The notes beneath the pieces were generated by a model. That model did not search any database. It had not been told where the DNA came from and worked only from the letters and a program-made list of their open reading frames with translations. Below are positions 27,101-35,760 of a DNA stretch of 64,000 nucleotides, in pieces. Numbering within the stretch: the stretch's first letter is position 1; every line of letters begins with the position of its first letter. The DNA is from Bacteroidota bacterium. Lineage in GTDB: Bacteria > Bacteroidota > Bacteroidia > Chitinophagales > Saprospiraceae. The stretch is from positions 62,001 to 126,000 of the forward strand of contig JAIUPL010000016.1 in the NCBI GenBank assembly GCA_020160935.1. Reading direction: 5' to 3'. The position numbers and the translations under genes are program-made.

Positions 27101-27912
27101 GCATCTCTTTGCCTTCCGGATATTTTTATGTGCCGGGGACGTACTCGCTGGTGCTCACCGGGCAATGTACAACCCAGATTCAATGCCCTTGCGTCATTTA
27201 TTTTGTCATTACCCAACCCTGCCCGCCGCTGTGCCCTTGTGATTTTGTCGATTTTTCGACAGATGTAGCAGCAGGTTTTTCCTACACCCATTCATTTTTA
27301 AACTGTGTGTATTGTTTCAAAGGCAATCAACTGGGCCCTTGCGACATGGTGCAATGGAAAATCGACAACAACCCATACAGTGCCCCGATCGTGGGAACCC
27401 AGTCTTACTGCTTCAATTTCACCACGGGCGGGCTTCACACCATCAAAATGCTTGTTACCCGTAAAAAAGGTGTCAACCTGATTTGTGAAATACTGGAATT
27501 TACCCAAAACATATCGGTAAACTGCCTGCCACTTGTCGTTACCAATCCTATTCCGGTGTCTTCAAGGCCGAGGCAGTACATCCCAGGTACGGGCATCCCG
27601 CCACGTCCGCTAACGCCGGCTGTTCCCGCTGAGCGTAGCCGAACGGAGCAGTCTTTGGCAATCCGTCCCGCACTCCGCGTCATTCCCAACCCCAATACCG
27701 GCGTATTCATGGCAGAATTGTCGGAGCCAGCCCCTGCAAATACGCAGTACAGGATTGTCTCTTTGACCGGGCAGGCATGGCAAACAGGCATCATCCCGGA
27801 GGGTGCCCGACAACAAAATGTGGAGGCCGGCGACTTGCCCAACGGGCTTTATTTCCTGCAATTGCTGGTGAACGGACAGGTACTGACAGTGGAAAAACTG
27901 ATTAAACAATAA
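24175..27912 (+). CDS. Giant Cys-rich secreted protein, PKD/SdrD-like domains, T9SS tail
   Basis: A protein of about 1245 residues. The ATG at 24175 gives a signal peptide (PLYPFASFLIYFNVLNTTPL, then QAQ). About 150-240 is a SdrD/B-type or CarboxypepD_reg-like repeat (SGRTVTLLDAFGNSL, GNYIVRITNP). PKD-like modules follow near 400-460 (VWDFGDGTRDSSCC), 616 (WIDWGDQS) and 835 (SIQWGDGTMS). Cysteines are unusually frequent (CPCCSQ, SCGSYDL), implying many disulfides outside the cell. The last 80 residues (IPNPNTGVFMAEL, then GLYFLQLLVNGQVLTVEKL) form a type IX secretion C-terminal sorting domain. It is probably a cell-surface adhesin or structural protein. The next gene follows by 27 bases and is co-transcribed. 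Confidence 0.82.
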   Translation: MKSALLKTPLYPFASFLIYFNVLNTTPLQAQNGCEFIQFNAPLVGTCHYRLIVTNSSTCYPFIRLLFFDTGTFENWNVASGWTAEEISPTEILLTHSSGHVPTGASTPFDFYVPNGLSPVLDVQWEDSCPPGKGCFTQIQLDPCIIPSDACISGVNYVDVGCTQATYSDQPKLSGRTVTLLDAFGNSLQTTTTSTTGAYSFCNLPPGNYIVRITNPADWTASLPASGQYAVSLAASQTLTRNFGSCRANCLCSSINTVISPVSAGPNQCCYSLSTQLGGGGQYCFQYIHVQVDAGQSIVPGNAQTGWTMTANGNQEVQITPPGGYIPSNTTMAGTFCVSGSNPHSILTIVGHNGTVGTHECTSIAMLNCYYADPCPIDKPRIAYTPGPEYSFSGEVDLNPDVSIVSAVWDFGDGTRDSSCCLSTVGHAFEPGVYNTCLTITSANDQGETCTDSSCVQVLVGDPCDEVGAALQFHPSGTDCCYDLNISNSEPGFFTGINITLSSGNFVNSTFAPGWNISLNGNTVSLTPSSGGFLPTGTSIPVTICNPGGTGPYTVTVLFMYNGEACSVPLSMPACPCCSQNAAAFAQTVHDETSVVVDHANCKAKFQIGNLPCQRVDWIDWGDQSISTGPFFSGAMPMHAYTHGVFYTISYQVSEINPLTGAVCYQQTFTKAIILDCDCSCGSYDLEIRFGGAQNQPVVCGQTIPLSVHQNVYLYSNFQCQGTHCAPSTLVTWSLTGPGSTSLGGSDLAIPAFSVSALTPGNFTTPGLYTLDMYAICGLQDTCRCYLYFDVVDPCCGGGPSDPDPISTEFVSVTPSDEACSVHFDIGALPECYFVDSIQWGDGTMSVGPFGADTSIVHVYEIEDTYAVTFDLVQSAPGATGPCLRKSYTRAVNPVCLIACPCMGINNLVLTPGPAGPPLNVQCGSDVGLPCLPGGYTLTGNVPCACPGVTALITWELYGPQGLVDAGSVLGTPAFSISLPSGYFYVPGTYSLVLTGQCTTQIQCPCVIYFVITQPCPPLCPCDFVDFSTDVAAGFSYTHSFLNCVYCFKGNQLGPCDMVQWKIDNNPYSAPIVGTQSYCFNFTTGGLHTIKMLVTRKKGVNLICEILEFTQNISVNCLPLVVTNPIPVSSRPRQYIPGTGIPPRPLTPAVPAERSRTEQSLAIRPALRVIPNPNTGVFMAELSEPAPANTQYRIVSLTGQAWQTGIIPEGARQQNVEAGDLPNGLYFLQLLVNGQVLTVEKLIKQ

Positions 27913-27939
27913 CAAACAATGCACCTTTCCTCACGAAAC

Positions 27940-30900
27940 ATGAAATTCACTCTAATCATCACCATTTTTTTATTCCTGAATCTCCACAACTTGCAGGCAC
28001 AATGGCAGGAGAAACCTTCGCCGGTTGGCGGCTATTCGCTTTCCCTGGCCGAGCAGAACGGGGTATTGTTTTCGGCCAGTTACAGCCACGTTTTTCGCTC
28101 GTTCGACGGCGAAATTTGGTCGAGGGTAGATGAACTGCCTTACGAGGATAACTTCAACCGAAACTACCAGTTAAAAACGGATGGCAATCGTCTGTATGCA
28201 GTCTGGTATGAAGCCTTTGCCAATCCCACCCGGGTGTTGGCGGTGTATTACACGGAAGACGCCGGCGAGCACTGGCAGGAGTACCCTGTGCAGCCCAACA
28301 CCGCACGAATATTCTTTTTTGGCGGGCGGATTTTCTGGCTGCATGACGACAATCGCCTGTTTTCTGTCGGAAATGATGGCCAGGAGTTTTCTTGGTCGGG
28401 GATCTTGCCCAACAAATTTTTTGATCTGGACATGCGACATGACACCCTATTCCTGTTGTCGTCATACGCCTTATCCATTTCTACGGATACCGGCAGCACC
28501 TGGACGCCTTTGTTTGCAGGTTTTCAGGTTTCCACTGAAGCGCCCGAAACAGAGTTGTACACCGTAGGCCCTAATCTGATGATCTGCTCCTGGCTGGTGG
28601 AATCGGTATGTACCGAAGTAGGTCAAAATTTCATACCTATAGAGCCGCAACACATATACGGGCGTTACTATGATATGGTTGAGTTTCATGGAAAACTGTA
28701 CGGCGCCCGATCCGTTGAAATAGAAGTGTCATCCGATGGCGGCTTGCACTGGGAATCTGATAACAGCATACCGGCGCTGGCGTTTTTAGTGCGGGGCGAT
28801 ACGCTCTGGGCAGGCAGTTTTGACGGTATTTTCCGAACAACCGATGGCGAGCACTGGACTTTTTGCAGCAAAAATATCCTTGGCCCGTACAATGGCGCCA
28901 TGTCGGAGGTGCTGGCTTTCGATGGCGGCATGGCGGTATTGTCTCCCAGCGACGTCCTGTATGTGAGCCGCGACAATGGCCAGACCTTCGATTTTGTGAC
29001 CTTCGGCGCCCACGGCCCCCTGATCGCTACCGACAACGGCTATGTACTCGCCTCGCCCTGGCGCTATCACCTGTCCGACGGCGTGCTGGACACGATTACC
29101 ATCCCCGGCATTTCTGAATACTACTATTACAACTACACGTATGGCGAGGGGCAATTGCTGGCCACTCGCGATTATATGAGCAGGTTCTGGCGTTCGCTCG
29201 ACGGTGGCACTACCTGGGATTCCATTCCGCTGGGAACGACCGAAATTCCGGGTACTTCGGGGATTTACAATGGCCGTTATGTACTTACTTTCCCATCTAC
29301 GGGCGAGGTCAGGGTATCCGACGATATGGGGCAAACCTGGAGCAATTTTACGACAGGCCTGTCGGGAGATGACACGTTCAATGTGTATAAAACCCTGTAC
29401 CAGACGGGTGACGGGCTCATGCTGAAGGCCGGCGATTCGACGTATCGCTACACGCCCGGCGGCTGGCAGGGCTGGTCGGCCAAAACAGTGACCTGGACTG
29501 GCGGCGACGGAGTGTCCTTCGGGTGGGCGCAGCAGCCCGGACCGCAACTGTGGATGCGGAGTAATGATGGCTCCGTGATAGCCCGGTTCGAGGATTCCAA
29601 TCCTTCCCTGAATTTATCCCTGCCCCTGTCGTACCACGACCACGTATTGTACGGCATTGGCGTGTCGGCAGTATCAAATGTGCCTTATCCCGTCATCTAC
29701 AGCCTGCCGGTGGCAGGCACCAACGGCATCGTGTCGGGGCACGTTTTTGTAGACGCCAACAGCAATGGCGTATTTGACCCCGACGAAGCGCCGCTCGCCA
29801 GCAGCCTGGTTTCGGCCAAAGTGCTGAGCGCCACCACCAGCACCAACAGCGCCGGGATTTATTCTTTTTTGGCGTGGCAACCCAACGATACCATCCGGGC
29901 CCAACTGCCTTCGCCGCACTACACTTCGCAGCCGGCCTACCACATCGTCGGGCAGTCGGGCTCGGGGTTGGATTTTGCCATGCAACCCGTACCCGATGCG
30001 CAGGATTACACCATTCATGCCACGCCCCATTTTGTTTTCCGGCCGGGTTTTACCACCGATATTACGCTGACCTGCAGCAATCCGGGCACTGTAAACGCCG
30101 CATTGACGGTGAAAGCGGTGATGCCTGATTTTATGAACTTTGAAACGGCCACACCCCTGCCGGATATGATCGATGGCGACTCATTGGTGTGGAATTTGTC
30201 CGGCATTCCGTCTTTGGGCAGCAGCGCTATCTTGGTGACCGTCAAAACGGAAACATCGGCGGTGTTAAATACGCCGTTCGATATCCATACTGAAATTGGC
30301 CCCGTCGCCACCGACCTGAACCCTGCCGACAATACCAGTATCATCCACGATCTGGTGACGGGCTCCTTCGACCCCAACGACAAGGCGGTTTTTCCGGAAT
30401 CTCTTACACCTGAGCAATTGAGCGCAGGCGCTACGCTGACCTACCGCGTGCGTTTTCAGAACACCGGCACATTCCCGGCGGCTTTTGTGCGGGTACTCGA
30501 CACGCTTTCCAACGACCTGGATATCAGCACTTTGCGCGTGCTTTCTTCCAGCCACCCGATGACCTGGCAGTTGCGGGAAAACAGAATCCTGGATTTCTTT
30601 TTCGACAATATCAACTTGCCCGACAGCAACAGCAACGAGCCGGGCAGCCACGGATTTGTGCTGTTTTCGATTCAGGCGCGGGCCGGGCTTCCCATCGGTA
30701 CGACAGTTCCCAACCAGGCAGTGATTTACTTCGATTTCAATGTGCCGGTATTTACCAATGTGGCTGAAATGCTGGTGAAGCAGTTGGTGGGAACGGGGTC
30801 TGTTTCTTTGGGCACGGCCGGAATACGCCTCGCGCCCAACCCTGCTTCAAACATGGTGCGGGTGTTGTGGGAGGAAAAAACGGAGGCGAGCAGGCTTCTT

Positions 30901-31053
30901 CAGTTGTTTGATGTGCGCGGGCAGATGGTGCTGGAAAAAACGGTCGGCGTGGGTGCGGACAGTTGTGTTTTGGATGTATCGGCCTTGCCAGCGGGGGCGT
31001 ATGTGGTGAAGGTGGCGGGCAAGGAAGGGGCGGCGTGGTTGGTGAAGAAGTGA
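27940..31053 (+). CDS. Secreted BNR/propeller protein with SdrD, DUF11-like and T9SS domains
   Basis: A protein of about 1037 residues. The ATG at 27940 gives signal MKFTLIITIFLFLNLHNLQA; an upstream ATG at 27919 only adds seven residues. Residues 25-590 repeat the sialidase/BNR-type propeller pattern (SxDxGxxW, for example VSSDGGLHWES, SLDGGTTWDS, VSDDMGQTWS). A SdrD_B-like domain (about 595-660, VFVDANSNGVFDPDEAPL) and conserved-repeat/DUF11-like domains follow, including GSFDPNDKAVFPESLTPEQL at about 808. The last 85 residues (LAPNPASNMVRVLW, DVSALPAGAYVVKV) are a type IX sorting signal. It pairs with the upstream gene as a surface-protein operon. Its stop TGA is the first unit of a GTGAGAG array. 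Confidence 0.85.
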   Translation: MKFTLIITIFLFLNLHNLQAQWQEKPSPVGGYSLSLAEQNGVLFSASYSHVFRSFDGEIWSRVDELPYEDNFNRNYQLKTDGNRLYAVWYEAFANPTRVLAVYYTEDAGEHWQEYPVQPNTARIFFFGGRIFWLHDDNRLFSVGNDGQEFSWSGILPNKFFDLDMRHDTLFLLSSYALSISTDTGSTWTPLFAGFQVSTEAPETELYTVGPNLMICSWLVESVCTEVGQNFIPIEPQHIYGRYYDMVEFHGKLYGARSVEIEVSSDGGLHWESDNSIPALAFLVRGDTLWAGSFDGIFRTTDGEHWTFCSKNILGPYNGAMSEVLAFDGGMAVLSPSDVLYVSRDNGQTFDFVTFGAHGPLIATDNGYVLASPWRYHLSDGVLDTITIPGISEYYYYNYTYGEGQLLATRDYMSRFWRSLDGGTTWDSIPLGTTEIPGTSGIYNGRYVLTFPSTGEVRVSDDMGQTWSNFTTGLSGDDTFNVYKTLYQTGDGLMLKAGDSTYRYTPGGWQGWSAKTVTWTGGDGVSFGWAQQPGPQLWMRSNDGSVIARFEDSNPSLNLSLPLSYHDHVLYGIGVSAVSNVPYPVIYSLPVAGTNGIVSGHVFVDANSNGVFDPDEAPLASSLVSAKVLSATTSTNSAGIYSFLAWQPNDTIRAQLPSPHYTSQPAYHIVGQSGSGLDFAMQPVPDAQDYTIHATPHFVFRPGFTTDITLTCSNPGTVNAALTVKAVMPDFMNFETATPLPDMIDGDSLVWNLSGIPSLGSSAILVTVKTETSAVLNTPFDIHTEIGPVATDLNPADNTSIIHDLVTGSFDPNDKAVFPESLTPEQLSAGATLTYRVRFQNTGTFPAAFVRVLDTLSNDLDISTLRVLSSSHPMTWQLRENRILDFFFDNINLPDSNSNEPGSHGFVLFSIQARAGLPIGTTVPNQAVIYFDFNVPVFTNVAEMLVKQLVGTGSVSLGTAGIRLAPNPASNMVRVLWEEKTEASRLLQLFDVRGQMVLEKTVGVGADSCVLDVSALPAGAYVVKVAGKEGAAWLVKK

Positions 31054-31091
31054 GAGAGTGAGAGAGTGAGAGGGTGAGAGGGTGAGAGAGT
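31049..31091. repeat. GTGAGAG tandem array at a gene end
   Basis: Five to six GTGAGAG(A/G) words start with the stop codon of the upstream gene. No inverted partner is seen nearby, so this is a one-armed member of the gene-end repeat class. The same word recurs at 51373 after murA and at 57296. Confidence 0.85.
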
Positions 31092-31143
31092 GTGCTGCTT
31101 TCAAATAACAAAATTCTTAGCAGCCTGAAACCGCCATGCCCCG

Positions 31144-31235
31144 CCTTGTCCTCCTGACGGGAACCGTCCGCTCTACGAGGGGACAATACGTTGATACGAG
31201 CCGTAGAGTGGACGGTTCCCGTCAGGAAGACAAGG
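31144..31235. terminator. 34-bp-arm hairpin upstream of the sensor kinase
   Basis: Arms 31144-31177 and 31202-31235 pair at all but two positions (one of them a G-T wobble) across a 24-base loop, with CTGACGGGAACCGTCC in the stem. It lies between the secreted-protein gene and the kinase gene. The rest of the 31092-31382 gap contains no gene, and the kinase promoter must lie after the hairpin. Confidence 0.85.
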
Positions 31236-31382
31236 GGAGCACGACAGCGTTTCTGGCTGCGAAAATCAAAGGAAATTTGCCTCAGTCTTTCCTGCAAAAA
31301 TTCAAATTGAGCCGTGTTCATCTCAAAACTCCCAAACTCCTCTTAGTTTTACCCAAGAAACGCGCCGACCACAACACGGCCT

Positions 31383-34379
31383 ATGACCCGATTTCCAAAG
31401 GGACTATTGCTGGCAACCTGTATTTTCCTGCATGTTGCAACCACGCTGTTTGCCCAGCACCCCGCCTGGCGGCCCTACACCACGGCCGACGGGCTGCCGG
31501 GCAATGAGGTGTATGGCTTGTTGCAGGACAGCCGGGGGTTTATGTGGTTTACCACCAATGTCGGCATTTGCCGCTTCAACGGATACGAGTTCAGTCGCCC
31601 GGCAGATACCAGCGCCTATGCCGGCAACGAAGCCTTTCGCATGGCGGAAGACCCGCAGGGGCGCATCTGGTTCAACCGGCTCGATGCCTCGGTGTGGATG
31701 GTGGAAAACGACACGGTGCGGGCCTGGAAATACAACTACATCATCGAGCGGCTACGCGGCAAATTTTCCAGTTTGGGCGACCTGGTCATCGACCGACAGG
31801 GAACGGCGTGGATTCAGTTGCCTACGCTCGGCATCCTCGTCGTACAGGCCGATGGAACACAGCGGACCATCAGCGCGGCCAAGGGCGCATTTGTATTTAC
31901 AGAGGTGGAAAACAGGCTGATTTCCAGTACGGTAACGCCCTTCGCCGCTACCCTGAGACACTACGTGTTCGAACAAGTGCATACCATGCCGTTGTATCAA
32001 TGGCGTGAAAATGCCCTGCACTTAGCCGGGAAAGTAGTCATTCCACAAACGCAGTGGGAAAAATCGATTTACTATGGCGCCTGGCGGCTCCACAATGGGG
32101 ATATTCTGCTCAATACAGCCCAAACCTTTTGCCTGTATCGCGACAAAAAGATTGTTCGCCCGTGGATTTGCGATGTAGCAGCCGGTCAAATTTTTGAGGA
32201 CCGGGATGGAAGCATTCTGCTGTCGTCGCTGGGCGCGGGCACGTCGGGGCTGCTGCATTTCGCTTCGATCGATCATTTTCAACGCAATGAATACAGCATT
32301 TTGCTGCCCGGACACAGCGTATCTAATGCCTTGCGCGACCGGGAAGGGGGCTGGTGGGCCACTACGACCGATGCGGGGATTTTTTATTGTAAAAATCCAG
32401 AAATGGGCATTTTTGATCAAAGTTCCGGGTTGGCCTCCCATGTGGTACAAAGCATCACCACCGATGGAAAAGAGACGGTTTTTGCCAGTTTGAGGCCCAA
32501 AAGTATCCATGTTATTCATGCACGTTCCGGCGCTGTTTCTTCCCTGCCGCTGCCTCCATTTCGAAATAATTCGAATAGTTCCCTGGTGCGATTCGACCCG
32601 CAAACAGGCCGTTTGTGGTACAATCCATTTCTGTCTAATTATAAAAACGGTGTCTGGAAAAACGCAACTTTTACGCTCCCGCATGTAAAAAAACGCTTCC
32701 CGATCGATGCCAAAAAAATAACTCAAGGCCCTGTTGATGGCCGATGGTGGGTCAGTGCTTTTGCCGATTTTTTTTCCGTAGATCCTGTTTCCGGAGATGT
32801 AGTAAGATACCGATCCGATACCCTGGAGTACTGGCGTACCCATGCGGTGGCGCAGGATTTTGAGGGAAACATCTGGGTAGCCACTGACCGCGCCGGATTA
32901 CAGTGCTGGAAACACGACCACTACGAGCCGCCGACGTTTCAGCATCCTGCGCTGCGGCATTCCGTGCGCTTGGTGGAAGTATTGCCCGATAGCACGCTGT
33001 TGCTTTCGTTGCGGGGCCAGGGACTACTAATGCGCCACAAAAACGGGCAATTTACTCACCTGACTACGCAAAACGGACTGAGTACCGACTGGATCAGCGA
33101 ACTCGACATTACGCCGGAAGGTGTCATTTATGCCTGCTCCAATGCAGGGCTGAATATCATCCGCCGAAACCCAAACGGAACCTATCGGATCGACATCATC
33201 GGGGTGCGGGACGGCTTGCCCTCCAACCAGGTGAACGATGTGACCTGGCTGAACGATGCGCTTTGGATCGCCACCGATCAGGGCATTGCCGTACTCAGCG
33301 GCAAACCCGCGCCGACGCCCATGCCGGCGCCACAACTGGAACATTTTAAGGTAAATGGCCGCCCCAGCCCTTTGCCCGACAGTATTTGTACCCTGCACCA
33401 CACGGAGAACAATCTGGTGCTTCACTTTTTCAGCCTGCACTATCGTTCCAGCGGGGATATTCTGTACAGGTATCGACTGTTGGGAACCGACACGACATTT
33501 TTGTACACGCGCAGTCCGGAAGTAAATTTTCCCGGGCTCCCTCCCGGCAGGTACACTTTTGAAGTGCAGGCGCAAACGGAGGAGGGCGGCTGGAGTGCGG
33601 CCGGTCGCTGGGTGTTCGATATCCGGCCGCCGTGGTGGAAAACTGCCTGGTTTTTTGCGCTGATAGCAGCCTTGCTGTTGGCAGCGGCGCTGTTGCTATA
33701 TCGAAACCAGGTTCGGCGTATCCAGCAGGATGCCGCTGTGCGGGAAAAAGTGCGCGAACTGGAAAGCGCGGCGCTGCGGGCACAAATGAACCCGCATTTT
33801 ATTTTCAATTGCCTGCAAGCCATTCAGTCGTTTATCCTGCGCAACGAACGGGAGGAGGCCACCCGCTACCTCGCGCGTTTTGCCAAACTCATTCGCCTCA
33901 CCCTGCACGCCTCGGTGGACGGCACGCATACGCTGGCTGAAGAAATTACCATGCTGGAAAATTACCTGCTGCTGGAACAAATGCGCTTTAAGGGTCAGTT
34001 CGATTTCGAGATACACCTTACACCCGAAACCGACCCGGAAAACATTCAATTGCCGCCCTTGCTCGTGCAGCCTTTTGTGGAAAATGCGGTTATCCACGGG
34101 CTCCAGCAGCGCGAATCAGGCGGTAAGGTGACGATCGTTTTTTCCAAAAAACAGAATAGCCTGGCAGTCAGCATCAGCGACAATGGCAGCGGATTCGAGG
34201 CCACCACAACGACAGAAGCAAAGCCGCACCATTCGGTCGGCATGATGCTGACGCAAAAGCGGCTGGATATGCTGGCGGGTGCAGGGAAAATCGGGGCAAC
34301 GCGGCTGCGCCGGGAAACCTTGCTGGATGCGGATGGGGCTGTGGCCGGAGCAAGGGTGGAATTTGAAATACCGGTGTAA
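31383..34379 (+). CDS. LytS-type sensor histidine kinase with Reg_prop propeller
   Basis: A 998-residue sensor. A signal segment (1-24, LLLATCIFLHVATTLFAQ) is followed by two-component-regulator propeller repeats to about 670 (YTTADGLPGNEVYGLLQDSR, then WFTT), then a Y_Y_Y domain (about 690-745), a single membrane helix (about 750-772), and a LytS/His_kinase domain with the phospho-acceptor His805 in QMNPHFIFNCLQ. An ATPase domain with LLVQPFVENAVIHG (N box) and ISDNGSGFE follows. The sensor part is periplasmic. The best candidate partner is the LytTR regulator at 23266, on the other side of the two secreted-protein genes, which may be targets. Confidence 0.92.
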   Translation: MTRFPKGLLLATCIFLHVATTLFAQHPAWRPYTTADGLPGNEVYGLLQDSRGFMWFTTNVGICRFNGYEFSRPADTSAYAGNEAFRMAEDPQGRIWFNRLDASVWMVENDTVRAWKYNYIIERLRGKFSSLGDLVIDRQGTAWIQLPTLGILVVQADGTQRTISAAKGAFVFTEVENRLISSTVTPFAATLRHYVFEQVHTMPLYQWRENALHLAGKVVIPQTQWEKSIYYGAWRLHNGDILLNTAQTFCLYRDKKIVRPWICDVAAGQIFEDRDGSILLSSLGAGTSGLLHFASIDHFQRNEYSILLPGHSVSNALRDREGGWWATTTDAGIFYCKNPEMGIFDQSSGLASHVVQSITTDGKETVFASLRPKSIHVIHARSGAVSSLPLPPFRNNSNSSLVRFDPQTGRLWYNPFLSNYKNGVWKNATFTLPHVKKRFPIDAKKITQGPVDGRWWVSAFADFFSVDPVSGDVVRYRSDTLEYWRTHAVAQDFEGNIWVATDRAGLQCWKHDHYEPPTFQHPALRHSVRLVEVLPDSTLLLSLRGQGLLMRHKNGQFTHLTTQNGLSTDWISELDITPEGVIYACSNAGLNIIRRNPNGTYRIDIIGVRDGLPSNQVNDVTWLNDALWIATDQGIAVLSGKPAPTPMPAPQLEHFKVNGRPSPLPDSICTLHHTENNLVLHFFSLHYRSSGDILYRYRLLGTDTTFLYTRSPEVNFPGLPPGRYTFEVQAQTEEGGWSAAGRWVFDIRPPWWKTAWFFALIAALLLAAALLLYRNQVRRIQQDAAVREKVRELESAALRAQMNPHFIFNCLQAIQSFILRNEREEATRYLARFAKLIRLTLHASVDGTHTLAEEITMLENYLLLEQMRFKGQFDFEIHLTPETDPENIQLPPLLVQPFVENAVIHGLQQRESGGKVTIVFSKKQNSLAVSISDNGSGFEATTTTEAKPHHSVGMMLTQKRLDMLAGAGKIGATRLRRETLLDADGAVAGARVEFEIPV

Positions 34380-34387
34380 GGGCGGAA

Positions 34388-34430
34388 GTCGACAGTTGGT
34401 AGTCGACAGTCAACAGTCGGCAGTCGATGG
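34388..34430. repeat. CAGTCGACAGT-type short words
   Basis: Just after the kinase stop, the words GTCGACAGTTGG, GTCGACAGTC, AACAGTCGGC and AGTCGATGG repeat with a period near ten. No inverted partner was found. Confidence 0.6.
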
Positions 34431-34452
34431 CTCGATTACCTATCAGAAAGTA

Positions 34453-34654
34453 GTCAACTCTACGCCTTGTGCCCTTTGTGAAACCGTTGTATCCGTTGTG
34501 GTTAAATTTTTGTCCACGAAGAGGTCAACTCTACGCCTTGTGCCCTTTGTGAAACCTTTGTGTCCGTTGTGGTTAAATTTTTGTCCACGAAGAGGTCAAC
34601 TCTACGCCTTGTGTCCATGGTGTCCGTTGTGGTTAAATTTTTTACCACTTAGAG
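34453..34654. repeat. 71-bp tandem repeat, nearly three copies
   Basis: Units start at 34453, 34524 and 34595 with period 71. Each runs GTCAACTCTACGCCTTGTG, then CCCTTTGTGAAACC, then TCCGTTGTGGTTAAATTTTT. The third unit is shortened. The words TTTGTGAAACC and TTGTGGTTAAA are shared with the hairpin at 39714. No gene is present between the kinase and the ribosomal cluster. Confidence 0.9.
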
Positions 34655-34671
34655 TGTGCTGCCCCAAAAAC

Positions 34672-34711
34672 AAAAACGGGGGAAAAGCGCGCTTGCGCCT
34701 TAGCCCCGTTT
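34672..34711 (-). terminator. Intrinsic terminator of the rpmB operon
   Basis: Reading the minus strand after the DUF4295 stop, AAACGGGG pairs with CCCCGTTTT around an inner GGCGC/GCGCT stem and is followed by a T-run. This is an ordinary Rho-independent terminator, unlike the word-array hairpins elsewhere. Confidence 0.75.
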
Positions 34712-34740
34712 AGTCTGATAAAGCCCTGATTTACAGGCTC

Positions 34741-34920
34741 TTATTTTACATCAGCAAAGAAATCTTTCACTTTGTCTTTGTGAACGATCATTTGCTTGTA
34801 GGTGTATTTACCCGTAACCGGATCTTTAACGGCTTTCACCACTTTCACGTGGTCTTTACCGGAACCTGCGTTGGCGGCACGTTGTGCTACACGGGCGTTT
34901 TTAGAAACTTTCTTTGCCAT
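34741..34920 (-). CDS. DUF4295 small basic protein of the L28-L33 cluster
   Basis: A 59-residue lysine-rich protein starting MAKKVSKNARVAQRAA and ending VKDFFADVK. This small family (DUF4295) is found in Bacteroidota directly after rpmG and is probably ribosome-associated, though its role is not established. It starts 54 bases after the rpmG stop on the same strand and precedes a terminator, so it closes the operon. Confidence 0.9.
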   Translation of the reverse strand: MAKKVSKNARVAQRAANAGSGKDHVKVVKAVKDPVTGKYTYKQMIVHKDKVKDFFADVK

Positions 34921-34974
34921 AATTCCTTAATATGAAGGAGTTGAAAGAGTGGGTGAGCTGGATGTGGGTGTCGC

Positions 34975-35163
34975 TTACTTGATTTCGCGGTGCACCGTGT
35001 ATTTGCGCATGATGGGGTTGTATTTTTTCAACTCCATACGATCCGGCGTGTTTTTGCGGTTTTTCTGCGTGATGTAACGCGAAGTGCCGGGCAGGCCGCT
35101 TGTTTTGTGCTCCGTGCATTCCAGAATCACCTGGATGCGGTTGCCTTTACTTTTCTTTGCCAT
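34975..35163 (-). CDS. rpmG: 50S ribosomal protein L33
   Basis: A 62-residue protein with the L33 pattern: [20 protein letters not shown], then [20 protein letters not shown] and [14 protein letters not shown]. The four zinc-ligand cysteines of the C+ form are absent (only one Cys remains), so this is the zinc-independent C- form. It lies between rpmB and the DUF4295 gene, the standard Bacteroidota order. L33 sits near the E-site tRNA on the large subunit. Confidence 0.97.
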   Translation of the reverse strand: MAKKSKGNRIQVILECTEHKTSGLPGTSRYITQKNRKNTPDRMELKKYNPIMRKYTVHREIK

Positions 35164-35230
35164 GGGTAATGAACTTTATATGCTGAATTCCTGCTCGCAG
35201 CAGGAGGGCAAATTTGAATGAATGTTTTGC

Positions 35231-35491
35231 TTAGCAACCCGTTTCAGGGCCGTGGTAGATGATTTCGCCTTTTTTCTCCAGTTTTTTGATGTACTGGTAC
35301 AGACCCAGTTTGGAGATGGTGCGCATGGCGGAAGCAGATACTTTCAGCGTAACCCACTCACCCGTTTCAGGCATGAAAAATTTCTTGGTCTGGAGATTCG
35401 GATAGAACCGGCGTTTGGTTTTGCGGTTCGAGTGCGATACGTGGTTGCCGGTCAAAGGACGTTTGCCGGTCAGGTCGCAAACTTTAGACAT
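35231..35491 (-). CDS. rpmB: 50S ribosomal protein L28
   Basis: An 86-residue protein. The ATG at 35491 gives the true L28 start MSKVCDLTGKRPLTGNHVSH. The segment NRKTKRRFYPNLQTKKFF is diagnostic. It has one N-terminal Cys rather than a CxxC pair, so no zinc site. The gap of 67 bases to rpmG and the tRNA-Arg 94 bases upstream suggest a joint tRNA-rpmB-rpmG-DUF4295 transcript. Confidence 0.97.
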   Translation of the reverse strand: MSKVCDLTGKRPLTGNHVSHSNRKTKRRFYPNLQTKKFFMPETGEWVTLKVSASAMRTISKLGLYQYIKKLEKKGEIIYHGPETGC

Positions 35492-35584
35492 TGTAATAAA
35501 ATTGAAGTGTTCTAGTCGAAAGGTGAATTCAAAAAATGAGTGTGTGCCAGTAAACCCGAACACACACTCAAACACTTTTAATCG

Positions 35585-35660
35585 TGGTGACTCCGAGAGG
35601 ACTCGAACCTCTAACCTTCTGATCCGTAGTCAGATGCTCTATCCATTAAGCTACGGAGCC
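35585..35660 (-). tRNA. tRNA-Arg (anticodon ACG)
   Basis: On the minus strand the cloverleaf folds cleanly. The acceptor GGCTCCG pairs with CGGAGTC, the D arm contains TAGCTTAATGGATAGAGCA, the anticodon stem TCTGA/TCAGA holds the loop CTACGGA, and the T arm AGAGG-TTCGAGT-CCTCT is standard. The discriminator is A and the CCA end is encoded. Anticodon ACG (inosine-modified) reads CGU, CGC and CGA. Confidence 0.97.
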
Positions 35661-35760
35661 AACAAAACGCTGTTCGTTTTCGGGGTGCAAAGATAAATGC
35701 TCCCAAGCCGAAAAACCAAACATGTTTTTTAGTTTTTTTCAATAAAGATTTTAGGCCGCA

